A stretch of 64,000 nucleotides of DNA from Augochlora pura (Eukaryota; Arthropoda; Insecta; Hymenoptera; Halictidae): the NCBI RefSeq assembly GCF_028453695.1, contig NC_135781.1, positions 1,922,001-1,986,000 on the forward strand, written 5' to 3'. Each line of letters begins with the position of its first letter. The stretch's first letter is position 1. Below, in pieces: positions 1 to 11,404 of this stretch. The notes under the pieces are model-generated. The model was not told the origin of the DNA. It made no database searches and saw nothing but the letters and a program-made list of their open reading frames with translations. The position numbers and the translations under genes are program-made.

Positions 1-256
1 ATTATCTCGATTCGAGAATGCCACTGTAGCACCTGATCGCGAAATAAACCTAGCGCGCCGCGGGCAAACGGAAGCCTCGCCTTTACCTTTTCCATAACGG
101 CCCCTTGTTATTCCTAGTTCCGTTGCTTACATGGTGCAACACACCATAGACAACGGCCTTTTCTCTTTTGCCTACGATGACTATGGTTCCGTAGCCTAAA
201 TTCTTATATTCTATATTATATTCTAATTTTTGCTCATATTGTATGTTATATTTATT
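1..256. other. Unique sequence, no gene seen
   Basis: Mixed-composition DNA, CpG-containing at first and AT-rich from about 200. No open frame of note, repeat or RNA gene is recognisable. Confidence 0.6.
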
Positions 257-408
257 TTACATTATATTCTATATTATAGACTATATTATATTCTATATTA
301 TAGACTATATTATATTCTATATTGTAGACTATATTATATTCTATATTATAGACTATATTATATTCTATATTGTAGACTACATTATATTCTATATTATAGT
401 CTATATTC
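257..408. repeat. 24-bp AT-rich minisatellite, about 6 copies
   Basis: About six head-to-tail copies of a 24-bp unit built on TATATTATATTCTATATT followed by ATAGAC or GTAGAC. Because 24 is a multiple of three, open frames cross it on both strands and translate as an eight-residue Tyr/Ile-rich repeat. These frames are artefacts. The A/G variant in the TATAGAC/TGTAGAC position alternates in the later copies (A, A, G, A, G, A), hinting at a 48-bp higher-order unit. Confidence 0.9.
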
Positions 409-1504
409 AAAATTACAAATATATCGTAGCAATAAGTATAATAATAAGTACTAGTGCGTACTAATAAATTAAATAATAGTAATAAATAAATACTAACAAA
501 TTTTGCAAACAACATTTTTTTAAAACAGTAATAACACCTACAAAATAGCAATAAAAATATATTCAGCTATATAATGTCCACGAATAAAAATTTACAAACA
601 CGTAAACTATTTCCAAAAAAAATTATTATTTATTTAATATTAAATTTTATCCCTACCTAAATAATACTAAAATATGAAAATATTTGCAATTCTTTTACTG
701 TCGTTAAGCGCACCGAAATTAACAACTGCGACAGGATCGCCAATTTCGCCGACCGAATTCGATATCGTAATTCGAGTCGAAAGGGTTGACGCCACGAAGA
801 TATTCGCCACGAGGTGTTTAGCAGAAGGCGCACGTTCCGCGCGCGCGTAATTCGAGGACGAAATAAGTTGGTCGACGAGAACGGCGGCGAGCTGTGCGGC
901 GTGTTTTTTTTCGGTGGATCGCGGGAGCAAAAGGCCTGCCGCGCCGATTAACGTGAAATTTTCGTCGAAGCGAATAATTCGCCTGGTGGCGGCTGGGGCG
1001 GCGAGGGGAGGGGGGTACGGGTGCACAAGGTGAGGCGTGACAGCCATTCGAACTGGCGCATTAGACGTAGAACGGTCGCGCGCGGGAACCGGGTACTAAT
1101 TTCGTTGCCGGCGCGCCCGATAGAAATTCAAGCAGCGCGCGCGCACCACGTACGATAATGTACTCAAATAATGCAATCACATGAAACGACTCCGATCGAG
1201 TGATATAAGCGGACAATGTTTCACGGTAATTGCTCTCGTCTTGCGCAATGGCGTAATGATATGGTGTGGTAGGCGCATAGGCGATTTTCATTGCTTTCGT
1301 ATATATGCGAATATATGTTTCGTATGTATGTATAGGAGAGTTTGCGAGGCTTTTAGATGTCGTTCGTTTCGGTGAATGACGCATTTGAATGGACAAGAAA
1401 GGACGAATGGCGACAAAGGAAAACGGACTTTTGCAACGTTTGATTATGTATTCATGTTATTCAATTTATAGCCGTTGTGATATAAAATGAAGGCGTTTGC
1501 ATGT
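409..1504. other. AT-rich then CpG-rich unique DNA, no gene seen
   Basis: Positions 409-670 are AT-rich. Positions 680-1180 are rich in CpG and in GCGCGC runs. The open frames here (for example 667-1047 on the minus strand) show no domain, signal or repeat suggestive of a real product. A promoter or exon cannot be excluded by eye. Confidence 0.5.
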
Positions 1505-1769
1505 GACGAGTATAGTCGTTGTAATGCGAAATGTTGCTACTTTTAGAGCGACGAGTATACTCGTCGTAGTACAAAACGTTGCCATTTCTTCGCGACGAGT
1601 ATACTCGTCGTATCACAGAATGTTGTCATTTCTTCGTGACGAATATACTCGTCGTGACAAGAAATACAGCTACTTCTTCATGACGAATATACTCGTCGTG
1701 ACACAAAATACTCTCAATTCTCCATGACGGATATATACGTCACGGCACAAATGCCATGAATGAATTTCA
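1505..1769. repeat. 44-bp tandem repeat with internal 16-bp palindrome, 6 copies
   Basis: Six copies start at 1505, 1550, 1594, 1638, 1682 and 1726, a spacing of 45 then 44, 44, 44 and 44 bp. Each begins with the dyad GACGAGTATACTCGTC or a close variant. Copies at 1550 and 1594 are perfect 16-bp palindromes. Copies at 1638 and 1682 read GACGAATATACTCGTC, and the last reads GACGGATATATACGTC. The palindrome is better conserved than the 28-bp linker. A similar perfect palindrome, GACGTATATATACGTC, lies at 49460-49475 inside a TTAA MITE, so the array may have arisen from the end region of such an element. That origin is inference. Confidence 0.9.
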
Positions 1770-2460
1770 CCACTGAAATTCAATGGGTTCAAACGAAGAA
1801 CAGTCCATAACGAAATCGTCGAAATACCTAAAATAGAAATAAAACAAAAATGTCCTCTTCGCAAGAAATTCGTCTGTCTCCTAATTGCAACCAGAATCGA
1901 TCACGTTGCGTCAAAACGCGATCAATATTAGATAGGACGAGAGCGAGCGTTGCAAACCAGCCCTGTTTTCTCTATTATGCTCGTTGAATCAAAGACCTAG
2001 AAAATGGGCCTTTCAGCGGCAATCCTCCCCCGCCCGTGCGCGCACCTTTTGTCGGATGCGTTACAGGCATTCCACCACGTCACCTGCATTCATCGGTATA
2101 AACTGATCGGCAAATCCACGGCCGCCCGCGTTTATATTATTGCACGCGGTTACATAATAATTCCCGACGGATTTACACAGGGATTCTCGTTTGCGTGTAC
2201 CGGGGCACAACGCAATGTGTGTTCTAATCGCGCGTAGAATACGATACCGTTCGTTGGTTTGCCAGGGAGAGGGGATGACAAAGAGTATTCAACGACCAAT
2301 TGCGCGATAGTGGAGCACAACTTGTAATCGAAGCGTTAATGCAAGAATTAAATATAATGAGATAAGATAGCATTGTTATGGATCCTTAAGCTAAAATGCA
2401 AGCACGGTATTTTAAATAAATAAATAAATAGATGTAATGAGACAAGAGGTGACATAAAAT
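1770..2460. other. Unique DNA, no gene seen
   Basis: Mixed sequence with a CpG-containing segment around 1990-2240 and a TAAA run at 2415-2430. No supportable feature. Confidence 0.5.
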
Positions 2461-2467
2461 GATACGA

Positions 2468-2562
2468 TATAAATAATATTAGATATAATATGATATAATA
2501 AGATATAATAAAGTATAATAAAATATAATAAAAAGTAATAAAAAGTAATAAAATAAAATATG
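2468..2562. repeat. AT-rich short tandem repeat (ATAATA-type)
   Basis: A degenerate array of about 10-bp units such as AGATATAATA, AAGTATAATA and AAAAGTAATA, all purine-biased on the plus strand. The minus-strand reading frames across it are Tyr/Leu/Ile/Phe-rich and not credible proteins. Confidence 0.7.
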
Positions 2563-3370
2563 TTGCATTAACTGACGAAATATAGTTGGTAATATAGTTA
2601 TGTGTATAGTTATGTATATGCGTTGCAAATATAGTTGTAGATCGTTTGACCATGTTTGAAGCAGTTTAACCACGTTTGAATTAGTTTGACCACCTTTTAT
2701 TCAACAATCATCAAACAACAATTAAGCACAGCCACCTCCTTAACTCCCTCTAAACCATCAAAAACTCCACGCGTCTCACAAAGGAAACTATATCAAACAA
2801 ACGTCAAACGGCAGCCGATACTCACAGTCGCCATATCGTCGCTCCTTTCGGCCGCAGCATTGACTCGACCGCGTCGTCGGCATCGCCGCGCGTCGTATGC
2901 GTTTCGCAACCCGGTCCGCCCGCAATACGACGAGAATTAAGGTACAAGCTTCCCGCCGGGCAATGAATTATGCGTCGCAGCACGGCGGCGTAGATGTTTC
3001 TCCGCCGGTATCGCGCGCTCGCCCGGGTCGGGTCCTCGTGCCCCCGTACCCCCTTACGTATGTTGCTCTCGGCGGGGCCGGTGGTAATGGTAGCCGGGGC
3101 CGCCGTTGTGCCATCCCTTTCTGGACACTAATTCACGCTCTCCGCGCTTCTCGCGAATAAAATTAACGCCGCCCCGTGAAGAATCGCGCGGCGACGATTT
3201 CCAGGCGAGACCCCTCCGCCGGACGACTAAATTATTAGGGGACCCCGGCACCGGGGGACTCGGTTAAATTGTTTCCTTTTTTCCGTCGCCTACCTGCCCC
3301 CCCTCCTCCTCTGTCTTTTTTCTGTCGCCTAACTGCCCTACCCCTTCTCCCACTCTTTCTCTCGTCGCCA
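2563..3370. other. Unique DNA with a G+C-rich half, no gene seen
   Basis: An AT-rich part is followed by a strongly CpG-rich part from about 2830 to 3260. Two overlapping plus-strand open frames (2686-2940 and 2897-3160) have no recognisable features. No RNA gene is seen. Confidence 0.5.
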
Positions 3371-3373
3371 TCG

Positions 3374-3445
3374 TCTCTCTCTCTCTCCCTCTAGGTAATT
3401 CTCTCTCTCTCTCTCTCTCTCTCTCTAGGTAATTCTCTCTCTCTC

Positions 3446-3481
<36 letters not shown>

Positions 3482-3486
3482 CTCTC
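3374..3486. repeat. (CT)n microsatellite with CTAGGTAATT interruptions
   Basis: A long CT dinucleotide tract is interrupted by CTAGGTAATTCTCTCT at two places (about 3391 and 3425), showing that a short segment was duplicated together with the CT run. Confidence 0.9.
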
Positions 3487-3820
3487 GTCCTCCGTTCCTC
3501 GCCGCCGCACCGCGTCGCCTTTATTTTAATTTTCGGCGCCGGCAAGATTAATGGGCTTTTTATTAATACGAAACACGCGGCGAAACCGCGCCGTGATTTA
3601 TCGCGCTGTTTGATTACGTCGTTAGCGGTCCTGTAAGGTGGGATACATCATGCATTATGTAATTCGAATCGAATATTCCTCCATCGGCCGTGTTTATACC
3701 ACCGGATACCGCGTGTAAAACCGGCGGCCGTTGCGACACCGGCACCAAAGTTGCTGCGAAATGTGCGTTTGGTCGTGGAATTGTCGTGCCCGAGGAGAAT
3801 TTAGGGTTGTGCGAATCTTC

Positions 3821-3912
3821 CTGTGATTTTTATGATATGGATTTCTTTTGTTTTTTATAACATGGATGTCCTGTGATTTTTATAATATTGATGTCGCGTG
3901 ATTTTTACAAAG
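3821..3912. repeat. 25-bp tandem repeat, about 3.7 copies
   Basis: Copies begin near 3821, 3846, 3871 and 3896 with the core CTGTGATTTTTATAATATGGATGT (partly degenerate). AT-rich, with no coding signal. Confidence 0.75.
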
Positions 3913-4012
3913 TGGACAATTTAGAGTCCAGCTCTGTCAGAATTAATTAATAATTCAAAAGTAAAGTATATTGATTAATGATTGATTATTATGACATTAA
4001 TTAATAATGATA

Positions 4013-4070
4013 ACTTTAATAGACGATGTGTACTTTAATATACAAAGTGTGCTTTAATAGACAAAGTGTA
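4013..4070. repeat. 19-bp tandem repeat, 3 copies
   Basis: Three copies of ACTTTAATAGACAAAGTGT-like units start at 4013, 4032 and about 4051. Confidence 0.8.
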
Positions 4071-4516
4071 GCTATAGTAAATGGTAAACGATTCCCTTTT
4101 TGTTCGTAAAAATAAAAACATTATTTATACGTAAAAATTCGTAAAAATATTCATCAACCACGAATAAAACTTTTCGGGGGCAGGAAGTTTGATGATACGC
4201 GTTTAGTTATACACACCGGAGTGTAAAAAATTTCTACACCGGCATGAACGGTGGATGAATGCATAGACTTGTTACTAGATTATTTAGTTGCATTCGTTGT
4301 CGAAAATCACGGCGAGAGTGTAATTTTTCAACAAGATAACGCTGCCGCGGCGCAGCGCGACAAATAAACGAGAAACGACGAGTGGTACGCGGCAACAAAA
4401 ATTTGCCACTTGTGACACGGCCGCCGCGTTCGTTCGACGACACTCCATAGAGAACTTATGGGGGAATCTTGTCGAGGGCGGCTCGCGAAATATAGTAAAC
4501 AATATGATGATGTTAA
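4071..4516. other. Unique DNA, no gene seen
   Basis: AT-rich to about 4200, then mixed with a short CpG-rich part around 4340-4440. No supportable feature. Confidence 0.5.
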
Positions 4517-4690
4517 AGAGCTGAAAAATTAGAGGAAATAATGATAAAAGTAATAGCTGGAAAATAATAGAAAATAATAATAAAAATCATAGCTAGAAAA
4601 TAATAGAAAATAATAAAAGAAATAATAGCTAGAAAATAATAGATAAAAATAACAGCTGAAAAATCATAGAGAAATAATATAGAAATATAA
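4517..4690. repeat. 36-bp AT-rich minisatellite, about 5 degenerate copies
   Basis: The marker AGCTRRAAAAT recurs at 4519, 4555, 4591, 4628 and 4654, giving spacings of 36, 36, 37 and 26. Between markers are AATAATAGAAAATAATAA-like A-rich strings. Confidence 0.8.
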
Positions 4691-6231
4691 AAATATTGCA
4701 TAATTGTTTATTATTCACTCTAGAATACACTTCAAAGAAATACAGTCGCTACAACATTATCAATTTAATAATTATTTTATTAATAACTAAATAAGATTTT
4801 TATTAAGATTTTGTAGTAAGAATTAAATAAGCGCGTTATTGTGAGTTCGCAAAGCCTAAAAAATCCGGCCGGAGACGCGGCCGATGAAATTAGCCGCCGC
4901 GCGGCGAGAAAGAGCCCCCCATAGCAGAAATAGAGGAAGAATTCTATAGAAAAATATCGTCCGGTACGACGCGTTCGCTGCCCGTCAGCTGCCAATAATA
5001 TCGGAAAGCAATACAGATATTTGTATAGCTTCTCTGTAATCGAGCCGCACGGTCTTCTGTTCGAGCATTATCGAGCGCGCGTCGCCGGCCGCGCGGACAA
5101 TGGCGCGCAGCGTATTATTCGGCTCCGCGCGCGCGGAGAAGAGCGTCGCGCGCGTCGACCTCGCTATCTCGCGCGCGACGTATTTAAAGTCTGTTTACAC
5201 GTGCGCTCGTAATCGTCCATTAAGCGAAGACTAATTCAGGCTTCTCGAACGGAGCCGACGATTTCACTGAAATTATTTTCACGCCGCCAGATCTTCAATC
5301 GGCGCACGCTTTAATCATCGACGATTATTTAACAATTTAACGAACAATCGTAAAAATTTAGCTCGATATTAAACTTTCGTTTCTATTTTTATTTTATTTA
5401 TTTTATTAACCTCGGGAAACATTTAATATTCAGAAAATTATAATAATATTGTATTGTAATAAAATTAATATTGAAGCTTATGGAATTATGAAGAATTTTT
5501 ATTATCGATTCGTTAATAACGCAATGAAAATTAACAATCTGCCGCACTCTGTAAATATACTAAAACATAACCCTAACAAGCATAGTATAAAAATAATTAA
5601 AAATTAATTACTAATCTCCTGAACACGATAATTAAAATATTCAGCGAAAAGGAAAACATCATCGCGCTTCCTAAAACGTTAAATAATGATCCCAGTGTTT
5701 CTTGCAACAGTCATTATCAAACTGTCACCCGTCCCCATCAATTACAGGCGTAGCAGCAAAGGAATGATTAAGCTGATTTTCGACAGGGAACAGGTGTGGG
5801 TATAATTGTTCCCGGTTGAACGTGCAATTATGTTTATTCGGAGGCAAGGCGGCTGTCGGCCGAATGGATGGCACTTGTTACTCCGGACCCGGGGGAAGGG
5901 TTAACAGTCGCGGCGGTCGCGAATAAGAAGAAGAAGAGGAAGAGGAAGAAGAAGAATAAGAGGAAGACAAATGTAATATGATTTACAGGCGGCTTCTGCG
6001 ATTTCCACACGCGATTCCGTTGTCCCCGTGGCACGGGACGCCACGTGAAATCACTCCGCCTCATTACAGCTGTAACACGTCCTGCGACGACGACGACGTG
6101 TGCCGGTTACCCGCGCGTAATTCTACGGGAACGCATTGTTACACGGTATAGACCCCGGCGTAATTTAATTCGTGGCTGTGTGCGGGATCTCGTGCGCGAT
6201 GCGAGAGAGAGAAAGAGAGAGGACAAGTATA
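4691..6231. other. Unique DNA, no gene seen
   Basis: Contents in order: AT-rich (4691-4840), CpG-rich with GCGCGC clusters (4840-5200), AT-rich (5330-5680), and mixed DNA with a purine (GAA/GGA) run at 5925-5968. A solitary TTAACCCTT end in reverse orientation (AAGGGTTAA) ends at 5904. No gene is supportable. Confidence 0.5.
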
Positions 6232-7000
6232 CAGGGTGTACCGAAATTGTACGTATTATGGGAAGTTTGGGGTTGTTGAGGGTATTTTGAGTAACTTTTT
6301 CCTTAGCGACAATGCGATACGTGGTTTTGTTAAAGAGTTATTAACGAAAAATCAGTAGCCAATCAGAGGCGAGTGGGTGTTTAGAGAGTGCATTATTGTA
6401 ACGCAGAGTGTTGGAGGATTCCTGAGGTTATTTCGAGTAACTTTGTCCTTTGCCAAAATGTAGTACGTTGCTTTGTTAAAGAGTTATTAATGAAAAACGG
6501 TAGCCAATCAGAGGCGAGCTTGCAATTGCAGGGTGCATTATTGTAACTGTACGAATTTTTTGGTTCCCGAGACCATTTCGAGTAACTTTGTTCTTTGCTG
6601 AAATGCAATCCGCGGTTTTGTTAAGGAATTATTAATGAAAAACAGTAGCCAATGAGAGGCGAGATAGCATTAACATGGTGCATCATTATGACGCAGAGAA
6701 TTATAGGGTTCCCGAGGCCATTTCAAGTAATCTTTTCCTTTGCTAAAATTCAATTCTCGGTTTTGTTAACGAGTTATTAACGAAAAACAGTAACCAATCA
6801 GGGACGAGCTTGCATTTACAGAATGCATTATTGTATCTCCGGGAATTGTAGGGTTCCTGAGAATATTTCAAGTAACTTTGTCTTTAGCCAAAACGCGATC
6901 CGTAACTTCCTTTACGAGTTATTAACGAAAAACAGTAGCCAATGAGAGGCAAGCTTGCATTTACAAAGTGTACCATTGTAATGCAATCCTATAGAAATTC
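6232..7000. repeat. 145-bp satellite array derived from a foldback-element arm
   Basis: Five units start at 6286, 6431, 6576, 6721 and 6866 with an exact 145-bp spacing, preceded by a partial unit from about 6232. Each contains TTTCRAGTAACTTTGTCCTT, then about 45 bp later GAGTTATTAACGAAAAACAG and GTAGCCAATGAGAGGCGAG. The same string, in the same order, forms each arm of the foldback elements at 39226 and 52193. The remaining 60 bp of the unit (around GCATTATTGTAACGCAGAG) is not in those elements. Copies differ by scattered substitutions rather than by length. The reading frames are closed. Confidence 0.95.
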
Positions 7001-7122
7001 GGCCACACACGGTATAATCGTACACGCGTGCCTCTAATACAAGCGACGCGGCGAGTGGCACCGGCACGCTGCTGAGACTGCTGGTTGCTTTACAAGCGCA
7101 TGCCTCGCCGATCTATGAAATG
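7001..7122. other. Short unique spacer
   Basis: CpG-containing sequence between the 145-bp satellite and a CT tract. No feature is seen. Confidence 0.5.
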
Positions 7123-7123
7123 G

Positions 7124-7196
<73 letters not shown>

Positions 7197-7218
7197 GTGT
7201 CTCTCTGTCTCTCTGTCA
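7123..7218. repeat. (CT)n microsatellite
   Basis: A nearly pure CT tract with occasional TTT and TGT interruptions. Apparent Ser/Leu proteins on the plus strand and Arg/Glu proteins on the minus strand are translations of this tract. Confidence 0.95.
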
Positions 7219-7498
7219 GCGTCATACAATGCAACGCGACCTCCGCCGTCTCCTCCGGCTGGAAATAAGATGCAGTCTAATGTCATGGTAATGAGTCTAA
7301 TTCGATTCATAATTAGCGCGCAACATTGCGATGCCTCTGCTCGACGGCACGCGAGCGTAGCCGAGTCTTCTTCGGGACCACCGACTCGAAATAACCATGT
7401 TATTTCAATCATAGTCCGCCGAGCCTAGTGTTGCAACATCTCGTGAAGCGGTTAGCTCTTTCTTTATCGGTTTCTCTTTGTTATCCGTCTTTCTTTTT

Positions 7499-7945
7499 GT
7501 GTTTGATTGACGCTTTGTATTTGTAGAATTCTTTCTTTCTCTTCTCCTCTCTTTCCTTGTTTATTTTTTTATATATATTTCTCTTTCTCTTTATTTGTTT
7601 TTTATATGTCTATTTTCTTCTCTCTGTCTCTCTTTATTTTACTGTATTTCTCCTTTTCTCTATATTTTTCTGCATCGCTATTTCTCTTTTTCTATCTTTC
7701 TCTCTTTCTCTTTATATTTCTATATCTCTATATCTCTATTTCTCTTTTTATTTCTATTTTCATGTCTCTGTTTGCCTCTCTATTTCTCTCTCTCTCTCTA
7801 TTTCTCGTTCTCTTATTATTTCTCTTTCTTTTTTTTTACTTTTACTGTCTGTAATTCTCTGCCTCTTTCTCTCTTCTTCTCTTTCTTTTTGTCCCTCTTC
7901 ATCTCTCTCTCTCTCACTCTCTCTCTCTTTCATCCTCTCTTTCCG
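7499..7945. repeat. Long imperfect polypyrimidine tract
   Basis: About 450 bp made almost wholly of C and T on the plus strand with scattered A, built from CTCTTT, TTTCTA and CTCTAT units. Three overlapping open frames of 115-131 codons come from it and should be ignored. Confidence 0.9.
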
Positions 7946-9065
7946 GCCGTAGAATAACAATCCAGCCGCGGATCTTGCGCGTCCGCCGCTGTATACTTTG
8001 AGGCCGACGCGGCGGAAAGCTCAATTAAGCTCTCAGACGTTTTAACTTCAACGCGAGCCCTCAATTAGGCGGTCTCTCTGTTTCGGCGTGAATTTCAAAC
8101 GCTGAAATATATTAGGCCGTGTCCGCCGACATTTTTGCGAAACGAGCGATAGAACTTTCTTCGGACGAAGCTCCCGGCTTCAGTTCGAGGTCGAAACACG
8201 GAAATCGGTGGTTCGCACGGAAGCGAATAATACCGGTTGGAAGCGCGCGCTTTCGAAATAACGAATGGCCGTCTGCTGGTCGTCTCCCGTGTTCCAGTTA
8301 AGAACTGCGGGAGACGGAAACGTAGAGAGGAAACGGCGGGGGAGGGGAGAGAGAGAGAGAGAGAGAGAGGTTGGTTGGTTCATCTCTGAAAACGATAAAA
8401 TGATCAGCAGAAGTTCCCCGGGGCTGAGTTAAGCACCGTTCTCCGTAGTTCGGTAATTGAATCCCGGCATAAGTATCGATGGAAACACATTTCTTCCATG
8501 GTGCGCGCGAGCGCGGCGCCGGAAAGAAGAATTCGTGGGATCCTTAAAAGTGACCGAGAGCAATCCGAGACTGGGGTGGAGGGTGGGGGTAGAGAACCGG
8601 GGGACGATAGTTAATCTCTCCCGAACAAGGCTAACGGCCACTTCGAAACTGCCGAGGCGATCGGTTGCGCCGAAATGTCGATAATATAGGTTGGAGGCGC
8701 GCGGGACCCCTGGCAAGTACGCACCCCCCCACCCCCACCTCGATCTCGGTCGGTGACTAATGGCGCGAGACCGGAGGCGTCGCGACGCGTTCGTTTAACG
8801 GAGGGAGGGACGACGACGAACTGCCGGGACACTTTTGTTCGGCGTTGGATAACAAAGGAACCGTGAACGACCCATCTGATTCTAGTTTCGAACGCGTCAA
8901 AGGTGCCGCGATTTTTATTCAGCCGTTTGTACGCGAATCCCGCCGCGGCAGTGTCAATTTTCGTTGTTTCCTGATTGTTTTGTTATGAATCAATATTTTA
9001 TATTTATTTCTGTTTTACTCCAGTGTTCCTGTTTGATTTCGATTTTATCTTAGCTTCTGTTTCCA
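7946..9065. other. Unique G+C-rich DNA with a short (GA)n, no gene seen
   Basis: A CpG-rich block containing a pure (GA)n at 8347-8369 and a C run near 8725. From 8940 the sequence turns AT-rich. No open frame is convincing. Confidence 0.5.
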
Positions 9066-9316
9066 TTAACCCTTTACCGTACTTCGACGAGTCTGACTCG
9101 CGATGGAAATTACTAGTAATAAATTATTAAGTATAGATGTTATTCTGTTCTTTAAAATTAGAATAAAATTCTAAACCGTTGTTATTAATATGTAAGCATT
9201 CTAGTAAATTCTGGCACGGAGTAAACATTAATGTTCTCTTCTTTCGAACAAATTATATTTATTGAAAAATTCCTAATCGCAGCGACCGTGAAGGAAATGG
9301 TACGGCAAGGGGTTAA
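9066..9316. mobile_element. TTAA-flanked MITE, piggyBac-type ends (251 bp)
   Basis: The left end reads TTAACCCTTTACCGTAC. The right end, read on the opposite strand, is TTAACCCCTTGCCGTAC, so the termini match at 15 of 17 positions including the TTAA. Just inside the left end is a degenerate dyad, CGACGAGTCTGACTCGCG, like the core of the 44-bp array at 1505. The interior is AT-rich and non-coding. TTAA duplication and CCC-starting ends are hallmarks of the piggyBac superfamily, so a non-autonomous member is the likely identity. The missing transposase means the family assignment rests on the ends only. Confidence 0.8.
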
Positions 9317-11141
9317 AAGTCGCCGGCCGGCTAATTACTTCCGTCGCCCTATAAATCCCGCGGGGCCGCGCAACGAGACCACCGGCGAAACTCACTCGCA
9401 CAATGACATTCCTGTTTTCGCGCGAGCCGCGCGCGATCGATCCTACACGCGCGAAGCGGAGACGCGCGGCGCCGCTTCCGTTTATCGCGAGTCCGCAAAA
9501 AACCCGTCTCCGAGCATCATTACCATGTCTGAACGTTGCACCCAGGAAGAGGAGGAAGGAGGGAGAGGAGAAGAGGAGAGGGGGGGGGGAGAGGAGAGCA
9601 GTGCGTGAAGCGACTTTATTTCGTCAAACGAAATAAAGGGGGCCATTCACGGCCGGCAGCAACCCCCGCGCGTCGAACACCGGGATTCGGTAATGAGTGC
9701 AAAGTTTCTTCCCATCCCCTCCCCCCTCGCTGCCCTCTGTGCCCCATCCCCTCGCCGCCCCCAAGACCCCGAGACCCGTTTCTTTCCCGTCCCTGTTCCA
9801 CGGATTCTCCCTTTATCTCGAGGCAAAGTTTTCTCGGCGGATCTCAATCTCGACGAACGCGCGTTTAATAAAATCTCCTGAGTCGGAATTCCCTATCTCT
9901 CTCTCTCTCCCTCGCTTGCCTTCTATCTATCTCTGCCTCTTTCTCTTTCTCTTTTCGCGCGTTTCGACGATGCAAGGTGCTACACGCTCAAATTAGAATA
10001 TTCTATTTTCTGCTCGCTGGAAATTAATTGGCGGACACGGTCGCCGTCTCTGAAGGGCGGAACTACCCTTCGCGGGACCTTCGCGTACTCCAAAATAATT
10101 TTTGCAACAATAACGTTTAGATTTAAAAAATTATCAAGCAGTAAAACTGTTGGTAGGACTCGCGAGAATAAATTTTCTATGCATAAAAATTTATTTTGTT
10201 AAATAGAATGGAAATACCACGAACCAAAAAAATTATTTCAAATTCACAGTTAAAATGGCTCCGAGTGCAAAGGGTTGAAGGTCGAACAGAAGCATCCCAG
10301 AAATTTGTCGCGCGAGCCTGTAATCTGGACATTGACGCGTGGCTTTTCAATGGAGAGGAGAACAGGGAGGGGGAACGGCGAGGAGAAAAGTGGGACATAA
10401 ACGGGTCCCGGATAACAAGCCGCAGCCCCCCACCCCCTGGAATGGTGATTCAAGTTACCGTAGGGCGAGTCCGAGGATCCCGCGACGAACATCTCGCAGC
10501 GGCCGCGCGCGGACAAACAGTGTATCAATTTCCCCGGGAAATCCTCGTGTAATCCGTCGACAATGGACAGAGACCGCTCGCGAGGTCGGTTCAACCAAGA
10601 CTCTGGTCGGCAGGGTCGCGCGAAATATTCAACGGGGAGGAATTGTCTTGCGGCTCGGTCTGTAATAGATCCCCCTTGCGTCCCTTGCCACCCTTACCAC
10701 CATCTTGTCATCCTTTACCTTCCTCTTCGCCCTTACCCTTGCCGCCCTCTTGTCATCCTTTGCCTCCCTTTCCCTCCTTACCCTTACCGCCCTTTCCCTC
10801 CTCACCCTTACCACTCTTTCCCTCTGCGAAAATATTTCGTATCGCGATCTCCCGCCGTTCGCATTCCATTGTTCCGACGTCGGAGCGAAGCGTCCGATAA
10901 TTCTTCTGCCGGGGTCTCTCTCTCTCTCTCTCTCTCTCTCGATAAAAGCCATATTTTCGGATAGGTGCCCGGCATATCCGCGCACGCCTCCTCCACCTCG
11001 CGCTTGGAAATGTATTATTTACCGCGCCGCCTACCGTATTTACCCCTAGGAGAATCGTTTCGAATCGGCCGACACGTGCTCGAGCTCCTTGTAACCGCGG
11101 ACCCGATACGAAAATAGCAGGAAAAGTGGAGCACGTTTTCG

Positions 11142-11182
<41 letters not shown>

Positions 11183-11404
11183 TTTCGTATCCCCCGTGTG
11201 CACGTCCTCGCGGCGAAACTTACCGCAGACATTTTCTATTCCTCCGTGGATACGCTTCCTAAAACCCTTTCGATCCCCGCGGCGATCGTGACGGCGATGC
11301 TCGAAAGGTTGCACCTAATGCTGGCGTTCGTCGACTGCTTTCCGTCGAGCTTCGATTGTTGGGTCGCAATTTTTTTTTGTTTTTGGCGGTTGGAGGAATA
11401 TTTT
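9317..11404. other. Unique CpG-rich DNA with microsatellites, no gene seen
   Basis: Holds a purine tract at 9546-9600 including G10, a CT-rich stretch at 9890-9950, pure (CT)n tracts at 10915-10940 and 11147-11184, and a CCTT/CCCTTACC-type pyrimidine repeat at 10675-10825 that produces an artefactual Gly/Lys/Arg-rich frame on the minus strand. The string GAGTGCAAAGGGTTGAAGG at 10264-10282 looks like a decayed TTAACCCTTTGCACTC element end. No exon can be supported. Confidence 0.5.

Noticed and set aside
1505..1769. CRISPR-like repeat-spacer array
   Set aside because: The whole 44-bp unit is repeated including the linker, there are no unique spacers or cas genes, and the DNA is eukaryotic in character.
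7507..7957. Three Ser/Leu/Phe-rich open frames of 115-131 codons
   Set aside because: They are translations of one polypyrimidine tract in three phases. No start context or domain supports them.
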